Shown: piece by piece, positions 56,301-62,000 of the stretch
How positions within the stretch are numbered: the first letter of the stretch is position 1
Layout of the letters: each line of letters starts with the position of its first letter
Assembly (NCBI RefSeq): GCF_000003815.2
Contig: NC_049994.1
Location: 18,551,555-18,613,554, forward strand
Source: Branchiostoma floridae
Lineage: Eukaryota; Chordata; Leptocardii; Amphioxiformes; Branchiostomatidae
Reading direction: 5' to 3'
Length of the DNA: 62,000 nt
Made by a program: the position numbers and the translations under genes
Notes under the pieces: generated by a model
Database searches by the model: none
Seen by the model: the letters and a program-made list of their open reading frames with translations, nothing else
Told to the model about the DNA's origin: nothing

Positions 56301-59300
56301 GCCGGAGAGAAGAACAGACGGACACAATCAGAACGGACACAACTGGTCGGACGACGAGGATCTCTCGCGACTGCAGGACGGTTTGGAAGGGAGGCGGAAC
56401 TATCCGGACGGTCCCCGCGCGAAGTCGTCAAAAGATCAGCATGGCAACAAGAAGGCGAAGAGCAGGGCTTTCACGATGGGCGACGACACGAAGGGGTACC
56501 GACCAAAGACGTGGCTGTCAAAGCACAAGGTGGACCCGCGCAAACAGGTAACCATTGTTGAGTTGCCTTGTAGTTACTGTACAAAGATGTGTGCTTTTTA
56601 GATCTTATTTGGTTATGTGCGTGGCATGTTTTTCTCTGTTTCTGTTTGCTCAAATGCAAAATTTTATGTGTTATTAACAGTACTGTTAACACTGATAAAC
56701 CCTTATTGCCCGGTAGATATGATATAAGTATTTTACATTGTTAGTTAAACTTTAACTCTTGCTTCCTGCAGACGCCAATCCCTTATTCATCTACAATTTT
56801 GACAATTTTGGTGATCAAATACGTTTGTAAAGGCTGCTGTTAGTTCATTTTCGATTTTTTTCTTGCTTTCTGTCACATATTTCTGGGTGAGTATGCGATG
56901 TGACCTTATGATATTTTACCCCAATGTCCGATTCATGTTATAATAGATGATGCGATTATGCCATGGACTGAATGGGAAATGGTTTGGGTTATCAGAATTT
57001 TATGCAAATCTCAGTCTTTGATATGCCAATATGCAATTAGTTGTGTCCACTATATAACATTTACTATTATGTACCTTTTTAATGACAACAGGTCACTGAG
57101 AAAGAGATGAAAGCGCGATACGAGATCGGTAAGACGATCGGAGACGGGAACTTCGCAGTCGTCAAGGAGGCCAAGCTGAAGAACACGGACTCTGAGTACG
57201 CCTTGAAGGTATGTATATTTGTTTATTTTTTATTTCAGGCACCGTGGCCCATACACAAATACATGTATGTACATTTAAAAACAGTATGAGCAATCAAGGT
57301 ATGAAAACAAAGTCAAATGTTTTGGGTCGTTTTTCTATGATCATATTGTTGAGCCTACCTAAGTTTATAAGTTATTACTTTTGGTGGCTTGCTCAAATCA
57401 TTAAAAATGAGTTTGTTGTCTGTTGATGGTGATTTTTGATCCCTGCGAAGCTTTGAAGATCTCTTACTGCAATGTTTGATACGGAAAGTCATTACTGGCT
57501 GAATCCTATGCAGCTGTTATATTTTGTTGGTAGCACCAATATATAAAGGGTCCATTTGCAACTAGTACTTGTTTCTGCATTATTTTCAAATGCCCAAAGT
57601 ATGAAATAAAATTCAAATTTATAGAAAAAATGCTTTACCAAGATGTGCATCTTTACATGCTAAGATGCAAATTTGCTAATTTGAGTAAACGTCGATATCA
57701 TATGGATTGTCTGAACCAGAATGTTAGTGCTCCTCTCAGTATCATACAGATTGTCTAACAAGTATGTTTCTAGTTTTAATGCCCTAATGTTGTGTTGTGT
57801 TCCCCTAAAGATCATCGACAAGTCCAAGTTAAGAGGGAAGGAGGACATGGTGGAGAATGAGATCGCCATCATGAAACACTGTCAGCACGAGAACATCGTG
57901 CAGGTAAGGCGCTTGCTTTATTTATTGAAGACGTTGAGACGACTTTACTGAAAAAATTCATAAGAAAAATGCCACTAATCTTTCTGGACTTGTCGACAGA
58001 CATTTCTTACAAATACATGTGTAACAATAAAATAAGCATCATGTACCAGCTCTCACTAATATGTATTTTGTACTATGTACGTACAGTAAGAGAAAAAACC
58101 TACATGCTTATGAATTTTCATAAGATTTAAATCAGTCCTACTGCATTGTTGTTAAAATGATTATTGCCGCAGTCAAGTCATTTCAAGTTCAGTTGAGAGG
58201 ACTGTTTGCAGAATTCAGAATTTTTAAAGGATGTTAAAGTTTGAGCAGTCTTCAGTGCTACATGTATATATAGATGCTTAAATATTTCACCATGGTCTGC
58301 AATAGCCAGATATATAATACACAGGCATGAGTTTTCTGACATCTTTTTCTACGATTACGACATATTCCTGCAGCTGTTCGAAGAGTACGAGTCTGAACAC
58401 GACATCTATCTGGTGATGGAATACGTGAAGGGCGGGGACCTGTTCGACGCGATCACGGAGAGCGTGAAGTTTACGGAGAGGGACGCAGCCTCGATGGTGA
58501 AGGACTTGGTCAGTGCTCTGGCCTTTCTGCACAGTAAGAACATTGTACACAGGGACCTCAAGCCGGAAAACCTGCTGGTAAGGGGCTTTTATTCATCTTT
58601 TTGACATGTCACAATCGGTTAAAGATCTAGTTAGCGCCCTGCACAGTAAAAACATTGTACACAGGGACCTCAAGCCGGAAAACCTGCTGGTAAGGGGCTT
58701 TTATTCATCTTTGTCAACGTTCGTTTGTTACAAAATCAGTTGAAAAATTAGTTTGCATCTTCTATAAAATGAAGTGAAGGAACTGGTTAGCACCCTGGCC
58801 TTCCTGCATAGTAAGAACATTGTACACAGGGACCTCAAGCCGGAAAACCTGCTGGTAAGGCACATTTGTTGTAGACCTACAATCAAACCTGTACACATCT
58901 ACACGGTCAAGGACTTCCTGGCAAATGTGGTCACTTGTTGGTGGTCCCTTCCATGATTCTTCCCATGTACCACCTGTCCAGGGACCTGATTTTCGTGGTC
59001 CCCAGAGTGACCTTCTTTGGAATTTCAACTGTATTTGTATGATGCTTGTAACACACTCAAAGGAAGCCATTTTTGGTGAACATGATGAAACTGAGTGTAC
59101 CAAAAAATCTTTGATATATATAATATCTTTGTTGACGTTTGTTACAAAATCAGTTGAAAAATTAGTTTGCATCTTTCATAAAATGAAGTGAAATTATTGT
59201 GAGCAAGCCGGATAAAGAATAATTGGAAGCCATTAAGAAATAATGCAATTTTCAAATCAGTTTTAAACGATTGAAGATGGAATTTACATGAAATGAAAAA

Positions 59301-61488
59301 GAAAAATCTCTTGAACACAGGTCCAAAGGCTTGGCAAATTTTATGAATGGTCACTCCTTTGACTAGCTGTCAGAATGAAATTAAATGACATGAACTGACA
59401 TGAAATCTAGGAGACAGTCCTATGATTTGATACCCTTCCTTTTCGACACTCCTGTAATGGTAGGGTTAGGGTTTGAGAGGGAGGGGTGGTTACTTAAATT
59501 GTTAGGATGTTAGAACATAGGGGTGTAACCTGACAAGTTACAAAATGAAACTGTTACTAAAAGTTGACATTTTTCCCCCCAGGTCCAGAAGAACCGAGAC
59601 GGCACTGCGACCTTGAAGCTGGCGGACTTCGGCCTGGCCATGGAGGTCATTGAACCCATCTTCACTGTCTGCGGAACCCCCACCTACGTAGCACCTGAGA
59701 TTCTGGGGGAGGAAGGTGGGTGGTTAGGATTAAGTTAGATAAGCCTAATTATGTTAATTAATTAGATAAAACTTGTGGAATTTAGAAGAAGTATGATAAT
59801 GTTGAAATCAAAGTATAAGTGTGATTGTGTTGAAATCCAGTACAATGTACATTTGAATGTTGCTACATGTACTTTTATTCTGAGAGCAGACATTGCACCA
59901 GGCATAAATGGTTTATACAATGTAGTTGCAGAGAAGCTGTTGTGAATATGTCTTCGACTCAATTTATTTGCCGACCCGATTGTGATGCAACTCAAGGGAA
60001 TTGGATGAACGTAAATGTGTCATGTGTAGTAGTCACTGTCACAGTGGCATTTTCTGTGGACTAGGATCTACAAAAGAGGGCTTATCAGACCAACATGCTA
60101 CTACCATATTTAAAGGGTTTTGTATTATGTGAAAAACCCTTTGTTAGATCAGCTCCAACCTCCCTCTTTTCTAGGGTAATTGTTCTTCTTCTATGGCATT
60201 ATGATAACATTGTTACAATCCTTTTCCTTTCCTATGTTTAGGTCTGGAAGTTCAACCAGAATATGTAGATGGCTGGCATATGTTGTTTACATGTTTGTTT
60301 ACTTGTTTGTTACCTAGGTTACGGCCTGGAGGTGGACATGGTGGGCCACGGGAGTGATCACGTACATCCTGCTCTGTGGCTTCCCTCCGTTCCGGAGTTT
60401 GGAGCGGGTGTTTGTTATTTACATGTTTGTTTACATGTTTACTTGTCTGTTACCTAGGTTACAGCCTGGAGGTTGACATGTGGGCCACAGGTGTGATCAC
60501 CTACATCCTGCTCTGCATTTTCCCGCCATTCCGGAGCCTGGAGCGGGTGTTTGTTATTTATATGTTTGTTTACATGTTTGTTTACTTGCCTGTTACCTAG
60601 GTTACGGCCTGGAAGTGGACATGTGGGCCACAGGCGTGATCACGTACATCCTGCTCTGTGGTTTCCCTCCGTTCCGGAGTCTGGAGCGGGACCAGGAGGA
60701 GCTGTTCCAGATCATCCAGACGGGAGAGTACGAGTTCCTGTCACCCTACTGGGACAACATCTCTGACTGTGAGTCTGTCTGTTTGTTTGTTTATGTGTTT
60801 GTTTTTCTTTGTTTGTTTGTTTGTTTTGTTCTCCACAATGGAGAGTACGAGTTCCTGTCTCCCTACTGGGACAACATCTCCGACTGTGAGTCTGTCTGTT
60901 TTATTCATAGTGAGCAATTGTGCTGGTCTCAATCATGATGTTTCTGACCTAGGGGGAAGAGTTGCTGTTACAGTTCCAATCATGTAACCCGTAACCTTGA
61001 GTGGCCTTCAGGCCTTGTTGGTGACCATTGAGTAAAAAAAAAAAACATTCTTGTTTTGTTTTTCACAATGATGAATGAAAACAGCATCTCTGCCATTTTG
61101 GTTTTGGATTATCTCCTGTTTTTCTTCTTTTCTTTAAGAACTGTATTTTTACCAAACGAGACAACTTCTTTATTCAAATCTAGCCTTGTTTGGCAGTTTA
61201 TCTTCGATTGACCTTCAAAATGACCTTCAAGTTTAACCAACCTGACAGCTGTCAGATATCTGAGCTGCGACAAGTGATCTTTAATTGTCAAATAACCTTA
61301 AAGTGAATGTGACTGTCAATAAAAGAAGAAATGACCTTCAATTGACCTTACAATGACCTACCCTTGACCTTCTCCCCACAGCTGCCAAAGACCTGATTAA
61401 CCACCTGCTTGTGGTGGAGCCTCAGCAGAGGTACACGGCACAGCAGGTCCTGGCGCACCCCTGGATACGCAGCGAGGGCAACTTCAAG
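47228..61488 (+). CDS. DCLK: Doublecortin-like kinase (DCLK), gene span, 3' end outside window
   Basis: DCLKs bind and stabilise microtubules through two doublecortin domains and carry a CaMK-like Ser/Thr kinase. Ten exons in phase give 904 codons: 47228-47320, 47844-47969, 48513-48693, 55058-56547, 57092-57208, 57811-57903, 58374-58577, 59583-59715, 60601-60768 and 61382-61488. DCX1 is at ~37-122 ([15 protein letters not shown]), DCX2 at ~202-279 ([20 protein letters not shown]) and an Arg/Glu-rich helix at ~328-543. The kinase starts at ~640: Gly loop GDGNFAVVK (647-655), Lys669, HRDLKPEN with Asp761, DFG Asp783 and APE 805-807, so catalysis looks intact. [30 protein letters not shown] and [12 protein letters not shown] closely match DCLK1/2. 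Missing: C-terminal kinase lobe end and tail. Confidence 0.95.
47844..47969 (+). CDS. DCLK: DCLK exon: first half of DCX1
   Basis: 126 bp, 42 codons. Encodes [20 protein letters not shown], then [19 protein letters not shown], matching KKVRFYRNGDRYFKG..V.V...RF.SFD.LL.DLT of doublecortin. Acceptor CCTAATAG, donor GTTGGG. Confidence 0.95.
48513..48693 (+). CDS. DCLK: DCLK exon: second half of DCX1
   Basis: 181 bp, phase 1 at its end, acceptor TTGACAG and donor GTAAGT. Encodes [40 protein letters not shown] and [20 protein letters not shown]. The LPxGVRxIYT, DEL..G.SYVC signature is unmistakable. Confidence 0.95.
48694..50500. other. DCLK intron: no supported feature
   Basis: AT-rich. A small direct repeat 'catcacctagcaactgtaac' occurs at ~49219 and ~49251. 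Nothing else recognised. Confidence 0.5.
50572..50586. promoter_or_regulatory. RFX X-box-like palindrome upstream of alternative DCLK exon
   Basis: GTTGCCATTGGCAAC is an X-box with a 3-nt spacer, within a GC-richer stretch 294 bp upstream of the alternative start codon. Confidence 0.4.
50880..50937 (+). CDS. DCLK: Candidate alternative first coding exon of DCLK
   Basis: ATG in a good context (accATGG) opens [19 protein letters not shown] and reaches GCC A|GTAAGT, phase 1 with a terminal A. This is exactly the phase and last base of the DCX1 exon at 48693. Both would join AAGCAAAG of the 55058 exon to give Lys-Ala-Lys-Asn. The predicted isoform lacks DCX1 but keeps DCX2, linker and kinase. 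No in-frame upstream exon is needed. Confidence 0.55.
50938..51420 (+). repeat. Tandem repeat starting at the alternative exon's donor, ~180-bp unit
   Basis: Units begin at ~50938, ~51115 and ~51305, each opening gtaagtctgkgttttcttta and continuing gacttc, gaatag, gtaacagcatct and ctgtgtgtctgggactttat. A decayed fourth follows. The first unit starts with the real GTAAGT donor. Confidence 0.8.
51425..52580. other. DCLK intron: no supported feature
   Basis: AT-rich with short ORFs only. Confidence 0.5.
52582..52595. promoter_or_regulatory. RFX X-box consensus in DCLK intron
   Basis: GTAGCCATGGCAAC fits GTHNYYATRRNAAC at all positions. No first exon recognised beside it. Confidence 0.35.
52660..54210. 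repeat. Intronic tandem duplication (~210 bp), first copy split by a transposable element
   Basis: The stretch cgtcatctgaatagagctga ... cttgtcgtttttg ... ttgaacaggtctc occurs at ~52675-52770 and ~53998-54090. The continuing part (caactcttatagctgcaact ... attttgtatttg) follows the element at ~53905-53995 and, in the second copy, follows directly at ~54113-54210. Confidence 0.8.
52784..53885. mobile_element. Transposable element with cctccatgaaaa ends (~1.1 kb)
   Basis: Left ttttacctccatgaaaaaat, right attttcatggaggtatgagg. The interior has (TG)n, 'gatatttggtatgtaggt' and 'gggccccctag' motifs repeated twice or more. Alignment with the uninterrupted duplicate at 54110-54125 (gtttatttttatgttgttgt) defines the empty site. 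No ORF. Superfamily uncertain. Confidence 0.65.
54215..55057. other. DCLK intron: no supported feature
   Basis: Unique-looking sequence up to the polypyrimidine tract and acceptor at 55057. Confidence 0.5.
55058..56547 (+). CDS. DCLK: DCLK large exon: linker, DCX2 and Arg/Glu-rich helix
   Basis: 1490 bp with acceptor TTTTCAG and donor CAG|GTAACC. Residues ~134-200 are a Ser/Pro/Gly linker. DCX2 is at ~202-279 ([66 protein letters not shown]). From ~328 to ~543 nearly every residue is Arg, Glu, Lys, Trp or Gln ([20 protein letters not shown]), a predicted single alpha helix or coiled coil. A basic tail ([17 protein letters not shown]) leads into the kinase. Vertebrate DCLK1/2 have a Ser/Pro-rich linker at this place instead. 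Confidence 0.95.
57092..57208 (+). CDS. DCLK: DCLK exon: kinase Gly loop and ATP lysine
   Basis: 117 bp, 39 codons. Encodes [20 protein letters not shown], then [14 protein letters not shown]. GxGxFxxV and ALK lysine (Lys669) present. Confidence 0.97.
57811..57903 (+). CDS. DCLK: DCLK exon: helix C
   Basis: 93 bp, 31 codons: [20 protein letters not shown], then [11 protein letters not shown]. The helix C Glu (ENEIAI) is present. Confidence 0.97.
58374..58577 (+). CDS. DCLK: DCLK exon: hinge to catalytic loop
   Basis: 204 bp, 68 codons: [40 protein letters not shown] and [13 protein letters not shown]. Catalytic HRDLKPEN intact. The last ~60 bp and the donor are copied twice downstream. Confidence 0.97.
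58628..58857 (+). repeat. Two extra partial copies of the [12 protein letters not shown] exon
   Basis: 58628-58691 and ~58780-58857 repeat ctgcacagtaaraacattgt, acacagggacctcaagccgg and aaaacctgctg|gtaagg. Both keep the donor and the [12 protein letters not shown] reading. Neither has a clear acceptor, so they are probably intronic. Following intron sequence (ggcttttattcatctt, acaaaatcagttgaaaaatt) is also repeated, the latter again at ~59145. Confidence 0.9.
58868..59000. mobile_element. Decayed MITE, ACAGTCAAACCTGT family
   Basis: Starts acaatcaaacctgt and carries ggtggtccctt and gtaccacctgtccagggac in the order of the 11811 copies, with many changes. Confidence 0.5.
59583..59715 (+). CDS. 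DCLK: DCLK exon: DFG motif and activation segment
   Basis: 133 bp, phase 1 at its end, acceptor CCCCCAG and donor GTGGGT. Encodes [20 protein letters not shown], then [20 protein letters not shown] and LGEEG. DFG and APE intact. Confidence 0.97.
59720..60310. other. DCLK intron: no supported feature
   Basis: AT-rich; nothing recognised before the first extra exon copy at 60319. Confidence 0.5.
60319..60411 (+). pseudogene. Extra DCLK kinase exon copy 1 (frameshifted)
   Basis: Preceded by the same acceptor tgttacctag as the functional exon and starts GTTACGGCCTGGAGGTGGAC. One extra G (gacatggtgggcc against gacatgtgggcc) breaks the frame after GYGLEVDM. Ends gagcggg|tgtttgtt. Inclusion would disrupt the kinase. 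Confidence 0.88.
60458..60550 (+). pseudogene. Extra DCLK kinase exon copy 2 (open frame)
   Basis: Same acceptor, starts GTTACAGCCTGGAGG and reads [20 protein letters not shown], then [10 protein letters not shown] without a stop, after which it passes into tgtttgtta. It covers only the first ~93 bp of the 168-bp functional exon. Most differences from the functional exon are synonymous; Gly-to-Ile in LLCGFPP is not. A donor-like gcgg|gtgttt exists but is weak. Confidence 0.85.
60601..60768 (+). CDS. DCLK: DCLK exon: helix F to G (functional copy)
   Basis: 168 bp with acceptor TTACCTAG, donor GTGAGT. Encodes [40 protein letters not shown] and [16 protein letters not shown]. It is the only one of three tandem copies with the full length and a strong donor. 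Confidence 0.95.
60838..60900 (+). repeat. Extra copy of the 3' end of the preceding DCLK exon
   Basis: Repeats gagagtacgagttcctgtc, ccctactgggacaacatctc and gactgtgagtctgtctgttt, including the donor GTGAGT, 118 bp downstream of the original. Separated by a (TTTG)n-like tract as in the BAR gene. Confidence 0.92.
61382..61488 (+). CDS. DCLK: DCLK exon: end of kinase C-lobe in window
   Basis: 107 bp with acceptor CCCACAG and donor GTGAGA, phase 0. Encodes [20 protein letters not shown], then [16 protein letters not shown]. The invariant Arg of subdomain XI (QQRYTA) is present. Confidence 0.96.
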
Positions 61489-61713
61489 GTGAGACCTCAG
61501 TACTCAGTACAGACCCTCATAACTGTTCTTCAAATTAGTTAGAACATCTTGGATAAACAGATTACTGGAAGGTGTACGCGTAGAAACTGGGTATTTAAGA
61601 TGATTTTTATGAAGTCGACAGTTGGTGGTTTCAATTGCAATATTTTCAATGCATATTATATTGAAAGTATTGCACTCTGAAACCAATTCATCTGTTGATT
61701 ACTGAGTGATAAA

Positions 61714-61926
61714 TACTGTAAATGCAGAGACTTTTGCGGTGGATCAATGTTCGCGGTTTTCGCGGTGGCCGCTTCACCGCTCACTTAAAACCACCGCGAA
61801 CATTTTTCCATGGCAGTAAGACTAAGAGACTACAGTGCATGGTGCTACCGTGAACTTAAAACCACCGTGAAAAGTGCTTTTTCCCGCTGCCGCGAAATTA
61901 AATCCCCGCGAACTGCATTTGCAGTA
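61714..61926. mobile_element. MITE, TACTGTAAATGCA family, copy 4
   Basis: Left end TACTGTAAATGCA, right end TGCATTTGCAGTA. Interior ttcgcggttttcgcggtggc and tcccgctgccgcgaaattaa match copies 1-3. Lies in the last DCLK intron of the window. Confidence 0.88.
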
Positions 61927-62000
61927 CCCTATTTCCAAAAACAATGGATATGGGCTTCTCCATGGATAAAGTTGAACTTGCCTTATGTGCCAGAGAGGTA

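Noticed and set aside
54998-56561. Other-frame and antisense open frames of 70-178 codons
   Set aside because: Shadows of the purine-rich DCLK linker coding sequence.
1-62000. tRNA or rRNA genes
   Set aside because: No complete cloverleaf or rRNA segment was recognised by eye; the tRNA-like stretches at ~45760 and ~46260 lack a clean B box. A tRNA scan would decide.

Overview
This is a eukaryotic window: intron-rich, AT-leaning and packed with small DNA transposons. Gene content and repeats suggest a lancelet (Branchiostoma-like) genome. The supporting features are spliced animal genes with large introns, an AHNAK-like repeat protein, an invertebrate-style DCLK, foldback/MITE families with strong terminal inverted repeats (TIRs), and minisatellites that span exon-intron junctions, a habit I recall being described for amphioxus. 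The species call is inference. There is one assembly gap (12141-12512).

Three protein genes are supported by splice sites with matching phases and by recognisable domains. (1) Minus strand, <1-17672: an amphiphysin/BIN1-type N-BAR gene. Exon 1 is at 17595-17672, followed by a ~12.2 kb intron, then seven exons between 5384 and 982. An AHNAK-like repeat exon (742 to the window edge) follows in phase. (2) Plus strand, 29619-36775: ten exons that join without a break into 1286 codons. The product is low-complexity and Ser/Thr/Pro-rich, with a coiled-coil-like helix and a RAMA-like domain near the C-terminus (MPND/ANKRD31 type). (3) Plus strand, 47228 to beyond 61488: a doublecortin-like kinase (DCLK) with two DCX domains, a ~215-residue Arg/Glu-rich helical linker and a CaMK-type kinase domain, complete through subdomain XI within 904 codons. 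An upstream non-coding exon (to 40974) and an alternative coding first exon (50880-50937) are proposed.

Between and inside the genes lie hAT-like elements (8154-9995 with an 8-bp target duplication; 15605, 42754, 44370), four copies of a TACTGTAAATGCA MITE, a MULE-like foldback family with 8-9 bp target duplications (25094, 29181, 38564, probably 16096), a Harbinger-like element (37686-38293), non-LTR reverse-transcriptase tails (10773, 21937, 22572), a Penelope-like remnant (24896-25350) split by a MITE, a palindrome-rich satellite (24045-24716) and a GC-rich minisatellite just upstream of the BAR gene.

The most unusual theme is repeated tandem copying of exon fragments together with their splice junctions in all three genes: six extra copies of part of a BAR exon, three copies of one kinase exon, extra HRDLKPEN copies, and several smaller cases. 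The second is an N-BAR domain joined in frame to AHNAK-like repeats. The region 19100-24000 has no convincing host gene, but contains LINE remnants and a dense CCAAT/E2F-like cluster.
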